NCBI RefSeq assembly: GCF_030272615.1
Contig: NC_081406.1
Span: 396,572,439 to 396,636,438, forward strand
Direction of reading: 5' to 3'
DNA length: 64,000 nt
Origin: Cryptomeria japonica
Lineage: Eukaryota > Streptophyta > Pinopsida > Cupressales > Cupressaceae
Made by a program: the position numbers and the translations under genes. The notes beneath the pieces are model-generated. The model was given only the letters and a program-made list of their open reading frames with translations. It had not been told where the DNA came from and searched no databases. Of this stretch, positions 33,659 to 45,532 are shown piece by piece (positions within the stretch are counted from its first letter, which is position 1; every line of letters starts with the position of its first letter).

Positions 33659-34882
33659 CTATTTGATACCATTCTCTTCATAGTACCTAGTGAATTCCTC
33701 ATAAGTAAATTCACTGCCTTGATCTGTCCTCGAACATTTTATCTTCTTACCACTCTCTTTCTTAGCTAAGGCCTTGAATGCCTTGAACTTACCAAAAGCT
33801 TCAGTCTTATCTTTCAAGAATGTGACCCACATCATCCTTGAGCAATCATTAGTGAGAATCATGAAATATCTATCACCTTGAATGCTTTTTGTTCTTATTG
33901 GTCCACAAAGATCTGTATGAACCAAATCTAACAAGTGCTCCACTGAAAAGGATTTTCTTTTGAAAGTTGAAGAAGTCATATTTCCTAACTGGCATTCTTT
34001 GCAAAGAGCATTAACCGGTTTGTCTAACTGAAGCAAACCTCTCACTATCTTGGACTTACTCACTTTAACAATGTTATCAAAGTTTATGTGACAAAATATC
34101 CTATGCCAAAGCCAACTATCATCTATTTTTGCAATAAAATAGTTGCTAACTTTAGAATTAAGATGAAACAAATTACCTTTAGTTTGTTTCCCGGTTGCAA
34201 TCAATTCACCTTTGTTGACAAAGATTTTGCACATACCATTTTTAAACTCTAGTGGGTATCCTTTGTCATTGAGTTGTGCCACACTCAAAAGATTGTGCTT
34301 TAGACCTTCAACCCAGTAGACATCATTTGTACTGCTCTTCCCATTAAGAGAAATAAATCCCTTACCTTTAACCATGCAGGTTGAGTCATTGCCAAATCTA
34401 ACAACACCGCCATCAAATTCTTTCAAGGAAAGAAATTTGCTCTGATCATTGGTCATATGATGTGAACAACCACTATCAATGATCCAATCATTAGAGTTAT
34501 CCATCCTGGATACTAATGCCTTATAGTTTGATATCTCTTCCTTAATAGCTACAAACACAATATCTTCACTAGCATCATCATCAGATTCTTCATCAGTGAT
34601 ACCACTATCAATAGCAATAAGACAATATTTCTTGCCTTTACCCTTATACTTCTTGAATTTGTCTCTCTTGTATTCATTTTCACTATTAGGACAATTAGCC
34701 GCTATATGACCAATCTTGTTGCATGCAAAACATTTTAAAGGTAATTTACCTCTATATTTACTAGTGCCTCTAGGCAACCGCTTTGCCAACAATGCTTCAA
34801 GCTCCACTAAACTATCTTCATCATCAACATCTCTGCTATATCTGGATTCATAACCATGACTAGTATCTCTACTTTTTCTCAC
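33659..34882 (-). pseudogene. C Gag end, protease and integrase core
   Basis: A 407-codon open stretch. It holds the zinc knuckle CFACNKIGHIAANC (about residues 49-62), an acidic linker, the protease centre WIIDSGCSHHMT (about 134-145), the GAG-pre-integrase motif WLWHRIFCHINFD (about 257) with CKECQLG after it, and the integrase core from VHTDLCGP to RTDQGSEF. It ends in TAG at 33659-33661, in the integrase. It is part of one Gag-Pol polyprotein, cut by decay. Confidence 0.88.
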
Positions 34883-35580
34883 AGATGGGTTAGAAACATA
34901 AGCTCTAAATGCAGACTCAGATTTCTGTATACTACCATCATAACTATTTAGTTCAAAAGCAGTAAGCTTTCTAATGATGGAGTCAAGAGTTACCTTATTT
35001 TTGTCAATGGACTTCAGCTCCTGAATAGCTACAACTCAAATAGCATAGACTAGTAGTAGGGTTCTCAGTACCTTACTGATCACTGTGGCATCTTCAACTT
35101 TCCCTCCTACACTCTTAATTTCACCGACTATCTCTTTTATCCTTTGACCATACTGTTGGATATTCTCACCTTCAGACATCCTCATGTCATCAAACTTTCC
35201 TCTTAGCCTCTCCTCTTTAGCAATCTTAACATGTTCATCACTGCTATAAATCTCTTCAAGTTTTTTCCATACTTCATATGTAGTTTCAAGACCATGAATA
35301 TCTACATATTCAGTATCAGATAGGGAACTAATAATAGCTTCCAGTGCTTGATGATTTTCTTGCCATTATTTCTTCTGATCATCAGTCAGAATCCTAGTAG
35401 GTGCAATATACTTGGTTTCTACATGATCCCAATACTGACTTCCCAAACTCTTGATGTAAATCTTTATTCCGTCACTCCATATCCTATAGTTTTCTTTGTT
35501 TAACTTCAGACCTTCCTTCTTCATCATGATATAGCGGATATTTTCCTCAAGCTATTAGGCTTAGACCTTCGAGGACCTAA
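34883..35580 (-). pseudogene. C Gag N-terminal region
   Basis: Translates in pieces on the minus strand to copia Gag (LNKENYRIWSDGIKIYI, then EVWKKLEEIYSSDEHVK and RLRGKFDDMRMSEGENIQQY), interrupted by TAA near 35370 and TGA near 35037. The equivalent region of D is 47120-47540. It has no intact start-to-stop frame. Confidence 0.75.
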
Positions 35581-35595
35581 GATTCTCTGATACCA
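35581..35595 (-). promoter_or_regulatory. Primer binding site of C (initiator Met)
   Basis: The minus strand reads TGGTATCAGAG plus AATC, the standard start of a site for initiator tRNA-Met, two bases from the 5' LTR. Confidence 0.85.
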
Positions 35596-35597
35596 AT

Positions 35598-37041
35598 TGA
35601 TGATATGATGAAAGAATAAGTATCTAGTAGATGACTAAGAGGGGGGGTGAACCAGTAAATAGAAAAACTGATACCAACTTCCCAAACTCAAACTTAAACT
35701 CACAAAGTAAACTTATCAATGAAATACCACTGTCAAGATCAATACTCATAAGAATACCGGTTTATTGTTATAGCAACTTAACAGTAAACAACATCAAACT
35801 TGTAAACATCCAAATGCTTAATCATATGTCAACATACTTCATTTCTCAATGCTTTCGGTTATCATGCCTTATCATAAATAGTTAAGTAGTTAATCAAATC
35901 AACAATAAGATCATAACCACAAAAACATTCACCACATGACACAAGTATTTATACGTGGAAAACCCAAATAGGTAAAAACCACAGTGAGATGGGACTCACT
36001 AGAAAATATTTGAACTCTTCTGAAGTTCGCCCTGTTAGGAGCCTAGCATGTTAAAGCTTTTACAAAAGTCCTGTTAAGAACTGATCCTGTTAGGAATCAC
36101 CCAGTTAAGGGATTGACTACAAACGCCTTGTTAGAAGAAAATACCCTATAAGGAGTAACCTCAGTAGAGGATTTGAGAATCCAATCTAATGGACCACCTT
36201 GTTAGAGGATTTAATAATTAACCAAACTTGTTAGATCTTACCCAGTTAGGGGATTTCAATTCTGCTGTAATTATCAAAAAACAACATGAGTGTCTTGATC
36301 TATGTGAATAGCACTACATTTGCTTGATCAGATCCATTTAAGCTTCTATCTGCCTTTACTCAAACTGCAGACTCATTCTCAGGTTCAGCAACCACACACT
36401 CAACTGATTTTAGCCAACTCTTGCCAACACCAAAACAAAACAACTTCATCGACCTTAAATACAAATCAATTAAGTCGGTAACACAACAAAAATCGAAACT
36501 TTTCATCATCGAGATTACAAACAAGTCGGTACAAGCATGACCATTGGATTTCATAGCAATCTCTTCACATCAATCAAGAAAACCTCAACCGCTCCTTGAT
36601 TACCGCTTCATCGAGCTCAGTAACTCATCACGCGCTTTGCATTAGATGCAATACACTGCTCATTCCCTAGACCAACAAACAAACAAATGCGCCAAAACAA
36701 TTTGAACTTGTCTTCATACAATGACCTTACGTGTCACCATCATTATCGCTCAATATCAGATCATAAACCAACATAACCAATTCAACAACCTTAATCATTT
36801 AGGGTTTAGAAAAAACAACTAATAGGGTTTACCGGTTACATAACATAGAAAGGGTTTAACCTTATACTTCAGTCACCGGTTCAACTCACAAACTTACATA
36901 TCGGTTTACAATATCCTTCACAAAGTTCTTCCTACAAGTTACAAGACAATACCAATAATAACAACAATATCATTACCAGTCCAATTGACATCAATGACAA
37001 CATCACATATCATTAATGAAATCTTCATGCAAATTCCATTA
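35598..37041 (-). repeat. 5' LTR of element C
   Basis: A 1,444-bp repeat matching 29681-31111. The outer end reads TTCCATTA instead of TTCCAACA, so the terminal TG of the element has become TA. The target duplication GGTAT directly follows, which fixes the boundary. Minus-strand GTATAAATAC is at 35945-35954. Confidence 0.88.
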
Positions 37042-37046
37042 GGTAT

Positions 37047-38203
37047 GTCATCATCGCTAATGATTTGTATAGGCGAGGTTTGGATAGTACTTTGCTTAGG
37101 TGTATAGAAACTGAAGATTTCCAATGGGCGTTATCTGAAGTCCATGAAGGTATTTGTGGATCTCATTCAAACGGTCTTACTTTAGCTTGAAAACTGCTAA
37201 GGGCTGGCTACTATTGGCCAGATATGGAGAAATATGCTATAAAATTTGCTAAAACTTGTGAGAAGTGTCAGCTACATGGGAACCTCATACATGCTCCAGC
37301 AAGGGATCTCGTACCTTTCATCACACATTGGCCTTTTCAACAATGGGCATTTGACCTGATTGGCCAAATATATCCTGCATCATCTAACGGAAACAAGTTT
37401 ACCATAACTACCACTGAGTACTTCACTAAGTGGGTAGAAGCAGTTTCGCTGATCAAAGCAACTGGTAAACAAGTAGCTCTGTTCATCCTTAACTATATCA
37501 TCTGCAGGTATGGGATACCTTCTTCAATTATGACTGACAATGGAGTGCAATTAAAAAAAAGAGATCTAGATGAGCTCTGTGAAAAGTTCAAATCAAACAA
37601 CACTGATCATCCATATACTACCCTCAAGGTAATGGACAAGTTGAAGCATCTAACAAAAATTTGCTAACTATCTTACACAGAACAGTAAACAAAAATGTAA
37701 AGGATTGGCATCTGCAGCTCAATCCTGCACTATGGGCTTATAGAACAAGTATTAGAACACCTACTAGGGCTACACCTTTTTCTTTGGTGTATGGATCCAA
37801 AGCAGTCTTGCCTATTGAGGTGGAAATACCTTCTTTAAGAGTTTCTTTGCAAGGTCTTATTACTGATGAAGACTATAGAATATCTAGATTGCAAGAACTT
37901 GAGTTGCTAGATGAACGTCGGCAAGTGGTGTTTGATCATTTGAGAGCCTACCAAAATTGAATGTCTAAAGGTTATAACAAGAAAGTTCGACAAAGAGAAT
38001 TTCAGGTTGGTGACCTTGTTTTGAGAGAAAATCCTAAAAATCAACAGTTTCGAGACAACAAAGGGAAGTTTGAACCCAACTGGCTGGGTCCCTACATCGT
38101 TACTATAGTCTTTGGCTCTGGTGCCTATCAACTCTCAACATTGGAAGGAGAACAACTTCATGAACCGATCAACACCATCCACTTGAAGAAATTATTCGCT
38201 TAA
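37047..38203 (+). pseudogene. P integrase
   Basis: Gypsy integrase in order: N-terminal zinc region (HEGICGSHSNG, then CEKCQLHG), LRAGYYWPDM, first catalytic Asp in WAFDLIGQI, second in MTDNGVQ, then a frame change near 37610. The third acidic site NGQVEASNK is read in the new frame, and the C-terminal part follows in 37661-37960 and 37961-38203 (GDLVLRENP, NWLGPYIV, the chromodomain-free end INTIHLKKLFA). TGA codons at 37188 and 37958 replace probable Trp codons. It joins the second RNase H across the C insertion. Confidence 0.85.
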
Positions 38204-39690
38204 GTATTCTCTGCTCCAACAACCTGTAAATTAAAAAAATAAAAAAGTAAAAAAAGTAAAAATAAATAAAAGAAGTCAAAAATCAAAAATCAAAAAATCA
38301 AAAATAAATCAAATGCCTTGGTGAAAACCTGGTAAACAGGCACCTTGGTAAAAAAAAAAAGAAAGGATCTTTGCCAAGCAGGTGAAAACCTAGTAAATAG
38401 GTGCCTCTTGTACTCAAGCGCTCCATCTATCAATGCAAAGTTGGCATTTCCCATTTTTCATTCCCGCTTTCTTGTATCTTTGCTTTCTCTTGTACATATC
38501 TTTTAGTCACTTTTGTGACATCTGGTTCTTTTGGAACCCTCATGGCTTGAAACCGATCAATATCCTAGTCTTACGAAAATCGACTGATCAATTCACGTCC
38601 TAAGCAGTATCAACCAAGTCATCTTTTTGTCGATAGTACCAAGTCATCCACTCTGAGTCAGTCACCTGTCTCCAAACTACTGAAGAGTTTTATCACTGAG
38701 TAAACAAGAAAAACAAGAATGCTGAAAACAATCACTAAACTGTTTGAGATATGATTGAAATTTTTCTTTGTGTGTTGTCTTTTAAATTGGTTTTCGATTA
38801 TTATTCCCTCTGAGTAACTCGAGAAAGTCTATCTTGACTAAGAGGAGCAAGGATTGGAGGCATAATACTTTTCTTTGTTTTATGCTTGTAGTAATGATTC
38901 TAATGATCTGGAAACATCTAATCAGTTGGGTGTCTATGATAAGTGTCTTCACATCAAGGTGAAATCACCACACATACCTCGACTCTGCTTATTTGTATGC
39001 TACAGGGAGGTTGGAGTCATTTCTTTGTCACTTTTGAGGGAATTTCTTTAATATGCAATCCGAATGCATGTGTAATCTATCCCAGGATATGAACGAAAAA
39101 GGGTCATTGCGAACAAGATAATTAATATTGCATATGAAAAGGAAGGAACTCTATTTTTCCTGTTGTGTTTGTAAAAAGCTCATTGATGAAAATTAAGAAT
39201 ACCAAATCCAGCGACTAGGTTTAGGTTGCATTCATTCTAAATTTTATGCATTTTAAGTGATTTCGGCATGATAACAATGATTTCTTTATCTTTTGAATGA
39301 GAGTCTAAAGCAATTGTCATTTCTCAGCTAAGTGGTCTCTTTTTTATCATCATTTCTTTGATCGAGTACTTGTGTATTGAGATGTTAGTTGCATACATGA
39401 GAATCTTATAGGTCCATACATTTCATTATATATTTATTGGCATTCATATTATTGCATGAAAAACTAAATATTTGCATTACTAGTTACTCATTTTTATCAT
39501 TTATTTCCATATGAAAAAGAAAGAAAGAAAAAAACAAAACATCTGTATTCATCTCCATTACATACATCCATACTGAAAAGATATGCATACATATATAATA
39601 AAGCATATAGAAAGACATCTCATAATCAATCAACACAAGTACGATGAAACCAAATCAAGAGCTCATATATATCATCATAATCTCAGTGTC
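38204..39690 (+). other. P 3' region, first part
   Basis: No gene is seen. An A-rich simple tract (about 38230-38310, AAAAATCAAA-type) is followed by two copies of the GTGAAAACCTGGTAAACAGG motif (38314-38346 and 38376-38406) shared with E. The remainder is AT-rich without conserved signals I recognise. Between integrase and 3' LTR this is typical of the long tails of Tat elements. Confidence 0.55.
38314..38406 (+). promoter_or_regulatory. Two-part motif of P shared with E
   Basis: GGTGAAAACCTGGTAAACAG followed by GCACCTTGG, and a second GGTGAAAACCTAGTAAATAG followed by GTGCCT. In E the pair has the same order and sense relative to its own coding strand (9535-9603). In both it lies after the coding region. 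Confidence 0.6.
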
Positions 39691-39699
39691 CCAATGTAC

Positions 39700-41623
39700 A
39701 AATGATATCAACTATCATATACAATGTCTCATCGGAGCAAGAATCGTATAGGCTATGAAAATGGGGTATATAAAAAAATATAGGAGATATAATAAATCTA
39801 CCTCTCTGCCTCTCCCTCATCGTCGGGTGGAGGAGGTGGTGGCTGCTGACCGACGTCCTATCTGGGTGCCCTATCTCCCTTAGATTGAGCCATATACTGA
39901 TAATACGGAATAACATGTTGCGCTACTGGGACCGCTACACTATAAGCTGCGACATAAGAGGTTGCAGGACTCATCTGATACAAAACCTCTCACTGAAGAG
40001 CATCACACTCTGCTCTAACCTCTACAAGTTGTCAGTCTCACTTTGCAAGCTACGTCTGCACCACTATTAAGTGTGACTACAAACTTTTCAACCTCGATCT
40101 CAAAGACCGTACTACATCTGGTACTCCCTGCTCTCTCACAGCATCTCCCTCTCTACCTCCCTGCTCATCTCTTCACTGCCTAACCTACCTAGGAGCCTCT
40201 CTCTCATCCTCACCTCCAACCTCTGTTGTCCTAGAACCACCAACCTCAACCCCAACATCTCCTAAGGATCCACCCTCCCCTCTCTATCATTGTCTAACTC
40301 CTGCTAGTACCCTGCTGCTACTAGCACCAGGATCACCTCCTGCTTGCCTAGGTACATCCGCTCTCTATCCTTGTACCTGCTCTTGTCCCTGTACCTGACC
40401 TGGTACCTATGCCTGTGCTGGTACATCATCCTCAACCTCCTCTATAAGAGGTACATGCTCTCCGGGATCTGTAAATTGAGGAAAAGGATGTCTCTAAAAC
40501 TAATCTTTGTACTAGGGCAATGCTCCCACGTCTGCTACATCCTCTAGATAGTCCCATCTTTGTGGTTGTAAACCCGCTAACTCCTACATGCTCAGTGCAT
40601 ATGACAGTCTCATGCCCATCATCGTCTCTCCTCCTCTCCATATCGATCATAGGTTGTGAACTCTTGGGATATACTTTGCGATCTCCCATACTGCCTCATT
40701 ACCGTAGATACTACAAATCGCTCAATGATAGACACTAATCTGCCAATGAGAGGTTGAGTCATGAACATGTCCTTCCTCTAAGCTCTCCAATCATCCCATG
40801 GCTCTAGACCCCTATACGGTCTCCATGCTACAACAATCAGATCATCCAACTGTCTCCTCTAATAGTCAGTCTTGCCTAGGTGGGGTTGAGTAACATAACC
40901 TGAATAATGACATACAATAGGCTGGTGCGCCTCTTTCGAATCATCTACAATAGGTCTGCATACTGGGATGTGCTCCCATGCGCATATCTATAGAACTAAA
41001 ACACTTGTTGCCATGCTCTTCCCCTCTCGATACACATTCTTGTGCATCTCATGATACATATGAGCAAGTAAGCATGATCCCCACCCTAATCTCACTGGAT
41101 GAGTCAACAACCTCTCAAGTATTCGGGCCCAACCACATAGAAATCCATGTTGTCCTCTATCAGGCATTACAAAACAACTAATCATACCTGCTAAAATGCA
41201 ATCCAGAGGGTATTGTGCACCATATCTGCTCATCAAATCATCCCACGTGATAGCGCGTTCAAGAATAGTCTAGTCATGGAATATTTGTCTCAATGCCAAA
41301 ACACCTGGTCGTTGCATGGAATCATAATCAACCTTGTCTCCAACGAACAGAATCCTCAAAATCCTGTATATATCCTTTGGTGTGATGGTCATCTCTCCAA
41401 CCGGTAGATGAAAGGTGTTATGCTCTGAATGGAAATGCTTGACTAAAGCAGTCAACATACCGTGATTCACATGGATATCAGATATCTGAATCCACACAAA
41501 CCAATATGAGCTCTCTCTACATTTGATAACTCGTGAACTAGCCTCATCGTCGACGGAAATGTACATCAAAACTGAATATTCGACAACTGAATCTGCAAAA
41601 TCGAACATACAAATCATTAGCAC
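39700..41623 (-). pseudogene. Antisense plant mobile domain remnant in P
   Basis: On the strand opposite to P, the frame 41270-41623 encodes FHLPVGEMTITPKDIYRIL, a signature of the plant mobile domain found in MAIN/MAIL proteins and in plant transposons. The next pieces (40988-41236: CILAGMISCFVM, RLGWGSCLLAHMYHEM; 40432-40689) continue it with stops between. The end toward 39700 turns into Pro/Gly/Glu-rich low-complexity sequence. It sits between integrase and 3' LTR, where Tat elements are known to hold antisense frames. The remnant is not functional as it stands. It is either a captured host domain or an accessory element gene. Confidence 0.65.
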
Positions 41624-43160
41624 GTGATCATATTTCCGCTAAAATGTGTTAAACATTCTCACGAATCTAAATATACAAAATTCAAAATCAAAAATTATTG
41701 TTTACATTCTCAAAAATGCTCTTTTTTTTTTATACGAGTTTTCACAAACATGCAGAAACTCGTATGAGCAAATATTACACCCCGCACAAGTAAAAAGTCT
41801 CATACGACAATTTTAGACTTCTTGCACGATAAAATGGACTATCAAGAATATTTTCGTACGATTCATGGGACAACACCAGATGACAAACCCTATATGTCCA
41901 TATGACTAAATAAAAAAGGATAGATTCTCGTACGAGAAAACGTGTTGAACCGCACGATAAAATGATGAAAACAACTTTGAACGAAAAATAAATTGCAAAA
42001 ATTTAATAAAAATTAAGAAATTAAGAAATACAAAAGCTAAAGATTGATCACTTACTATTGGGTCATAGTTTCGCGGTCGATTGTGTCATCTCTAGCGTTC
42101 AAATCGATGCTCCTGGATTAGAATGGTCATTTTTCTTCGCAGAAGTTTTTTCAAATTTTAAACTTTGAGAGGTAAAAATGAATTGAAAATGACACATTAA
42201 ACCCCTTACATAGCCCAAACCCTAATCTTTAAACTTGCTCCGATGGATGTAAAACTTGTACCCTAAGCTAAATCGACTGTCCTGAGTCCATTTTCGGGAT
42301 CAAAATTGAAATTTGACGTCAATTCTCTAGTCAAAATTTCATGATGTTGACCACTTAGCACTTTCATCCTCGAGTCAATTTTCAAATCATTTTACGCTCA
42401 ATTCTACATCTCAATTTAAATTCTCAAATCAACTCTAATTTTAATTCTTCAATATCAATCTTCGTGCTCAAATAATTATCATCGCTAAAAATTGCCTACA
42501 ATTGTTGTACCCTCACTAATTTTGATTTTGCTCCCAAGGGGGCATACTCATTATCATCATCAAAAGTCGAGAAAATTTTCAAATCTTCATCCAAAGTCGA
42601 GCAAAAATCTTTTCAAACAAAGAAAACCAATTAAACCTTCTTACTAGGGGCATCTTAACTAAATCGCGTCGTATCAAGTTGAGATTCTTCGATGTCAAAT
42701 AAAGCAATCTCTAGGGGCATATCAATCTTTGTCCTTATCTGAATCAATCTTCAAATCAATGTTCATTTTTATAACATCAAAATCAAGTTGGACATTCTCT
42801 CTTGCTAATTGGTTCTTGTTCAATCAAGTTCGGAATCGGTTTTATGGCTTTGCTCAGTCGATTCTTGTTCAATCAAGTTTGGAATTGGTTGTGTCTCTCA
42901 CTCAATATAGTTCAATCATGTTCTAGATCGATGCTTGTTTCTTGATCAATCAAGTTCAAGAATGGTATCTCACTCTTTGTCTATCCTAGTTCAATCAAGT
43001 TCAGGATCGATATCGCTTTAATCAACTCTGTTCAGTTTCATCACTTCAAATCAAGCTGAACATCTCACTCTTCATCAATTTGTGTTCCATCAAGTTCAGA
43101 ACTGATATCTATTTGACATCAACTATTATTTCAACCAACTTGTTGCTCGCACATTAATTC
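41624..43160. other. P 3' region, second part
   Basis: No gene is visible. Bases 41720-41960 hold CGTACGA/CATACGAC words like those in the G leader. Bases about 42800-43110 hold a degenerate array of TTCAATCAAGTTCAGGATCG units about 50-70 bases apart. If an antisense transcript existed, 41624-42100 would be its upstream region, but I see no clear promoter. Confidence 0.5.
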
Positions 43161-43173
43161 AAAGAGGGGCAAA
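43161..43173 (+). promoter_or_regulatory. Polypurine tract of P
   Basis: AAAGAGGGGCAAA directly precedes TGTAATACCC of the 3' LTR. It is nearly the same as the E tract. Confidence 0.8.
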
Positions 43174-44429
43174 TGTAATACCCTAAAAATGGTAATCTAA
43201 ACCATGGGCCCCTAATCTCGACAACATCACCAAGGTCCTAACCAAAGGTAATTAAATCAACCTTGAGCACTTAATTAATTAATTCTTCAATCATTAATGT
43301 TAGATGGCAAGTTAATCACTCAACATTAATTAATTATTTAATTAATTAAAGATCATTCCAAATAAATCATTTTGATCAATTATCCTATTTATTTAATTAA
43401 ATATCCTAGCATATTTAATTAATAAATAAATTTGCCATTTAATCATTAAAAAATGAATTAATTACAAAAAAGAGGAATTAATTTACAAAGAGAGATTTAT
43501 CACAAAAAGAGGAATTAATTTGCAAAAGAAAGAGTTAAATTGAAAACAAAAGAAAACAATTAAATTAAGAGAAGAAATCAAACCTAAGATATTTCTTTTT
43601 CTAAAATTGAGATAACTTAAGAAATCAGAAAAGCAATTAAATTGAATTAATCATTTTCTCTAAAATTAAAACTCAAAGCGTTTGAGAAAATAAGTTTAGT
43701 TGCATTAAAAAGCCTTTTTCTAAATAAAAATCTTGAGCAAATTAAAAGGAAAGTGCATGGAATCACCTATTTTTATCTCAAGTGCATCGAATCAACTAAA
43801 TTTAATCTCCAATGCAAACTCAAACTTATAATCTGAATGCATTCAATCAAGCTATAATTGGAATCTATCTCAAAATTAACTGAATTTGATCTCTCAATTA
43901 TTTCAATTATCCTGAAATGTGTTTTTCCTTGAATAATCTCAACTGCTCATTGTTAATCGATCTTGACCGTTGGTCTCTCTTTTGAGTCTCTATAAATTTA
44001 GCCTTCATCTCTCATTCAAAACACCCTGGAGATTTATTGTTATTATGAAGTTTTTTCTTTGGAGTCATTGAAGATATTGTGCTTTGATATTATTATATTT
44101 TAGTTTAGCTTTTGCATATTTAGTTTAATTATGATTGCTTGAATTCATATAGCTTATTATTCATTCAATAGCTTATTATTCATTCATCTAGCTTAATCTT
44201 GCATATCTAGCTTAATCTCGCATACATTTAGCTTATTCTTGTGCTCATGTAGATTAAATCCTTCATCTTGGTGTAGTCTAGTCACTGGCATTGCATATAA
44301 AAATCTGAGAGAAAGTCTATACTCGCATCTTTTAGAAGGCAATATGTCAATTTGTTATGGTTTTTATATTCATGATTATATATGTCTAACCATGCATGCA
44401 ATGACTTAATTGAAGTGTTGTGTCTTACA
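43174..44429 (+). repeat. 3' LTR of element P
   Basis: Starts TGTAATACCC and most likely ends GTCTTACA, giving TGTAA/TTACA inverted ends. The right end is inferred from those ends and from similarity to the G LTR. CTCTATAAATTTAG at 43988-44001 is a TATA box candidate. AT-rich ATTAATTAA-type runs fill 43260-43480. Confidence 0.7.
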
Positions 44430-45532
44430 ACTTGAAGATACTTATCCACTTTTCACACACACATTAACTAATGTAGAACTGATGAAATTATCCTCAAAAC
44501 TCCACCTTTTCAGGCCTCAAACTGATGATGAACTTAGAAATCCACATTTTCTCTAAAAACAAATGCTTGAACTGATGAATGATACTAAGAAATTGCATTC
44601 TAACTTGAAGTTCACTTAACTGAAACTCCCACCCTTTAGTCATTTCCATGTGCATGTTTATGGTAGTCCAATCTACTAAAAAATACTATCATGATTGCAC
44701 TTTCATTTCTCATAGAAGATGATCATATCTCCATGTTGCATTGTCTAATCTCAAACTTATGGTCATGTGCCTCTGTATTTAGAACCTGATTTCTATCACA
44801 ATCCTTATTCTTCACTCCTCATTACTAGTCTGCAACACTATAACACCATTGTACTGAGCCTCTTTGCATGCCTTGTGACTTTGACTGCCTTTGAGTTCTT
44901 TTTTTTTTTTGATAGAGTTGATCTTCTTATCTCTCTATGACTATACTTTGTCTTTGATTTTTTTTGCGACAAGGCTTTTATGAACTACAATTGGCATTGA
45001 TGGAATCTCCTTGTATTGCCCTTAAGTTTGGGGCCTTGAAATGGAGTGTACGCCTTTTGATGGTACTATCTACTCTGTGTTATACAATATTCTCATGTCT
45101 CCAACTCAGATGATTATCTTTTATGACTAGATATATCTTTGTAAGTGCCTTCTTTGTTAATCATTATCTCCATGAGTTGTGTATGCCTCAGACTGAAATA
45201 TTGTTCTTGATAGTCTTGTTGCTCACTATTTTGTAGAGTTTTCCTTAGGCACGTTCACTATCACATGTTGCCCTTTAAACAGGGTCTAGGACTATACCTA
45301 ACCCTACACTGATATCCATGATTGCATACTAAGTTCTAGGTCTCTATCTTTATAATATCCTCCTTTGATAGTATTTTTAAACAACAATATGACTATCTGT
45401 ATGACTATTTATGAATGCATTATGTACTGGCTGCAAGACATTTTTGACATTTACTATTATGATTCTTTATGATAAGTTTTCTCATGCATTCTTGTAGCTA
45501 TTTCACCTTTATCTTCTTGATAATGAAGTACC
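44430..45532. other. Flank between P and D, unassigned
   Basis: I see no gene, LTR or strong repeat in these 1.1 kb, apart from a T-run at about 44899. It is presumably the DNA into which P and D inserted, or decayed repeat. The last five bases GTACC are the left target duplication of D. Confidence 0.4.

Larger units (their letters stand above)
29681..37041 (-). mobile_element. Element C, copia retrotransposon
   Basis: A complete 7,361-bp element on the minus strand with target duplication GGTAT at 29676-29680 and 37042-37046. The 5' LTR is 35598-37041 and the 3' LTR 29681-31111, with an initiator-Met primer site and a polypurine tract CCAAAGGGGGAGAT. The interior encodes Gag, protease, integrase, reverse transcriptase and RNase H in the copia order, now broken. 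It lies inside P just upstream of the integrase. Confidence 0.93.
26238..44429 (+). mobile_element. Element P, gypsy retrotransposon of Tat type (interrupted)
   Basis: P reads protease end, linker, reverse transcriptase, RNase H, a second RNase H, integrase, a long 3' region with antisense mobile-domain remnant, polypurine tract and 3' LTR. Gag and 5' LTR lie beyond the G insertion. C splits it at 29681-37041. The extra RNase H and long 3' region with an antisense frame are traits of the Tat lineage (Tat, Retand, Ogre). Many frameshifts and stops show it is dead. Confidence 0.82.
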
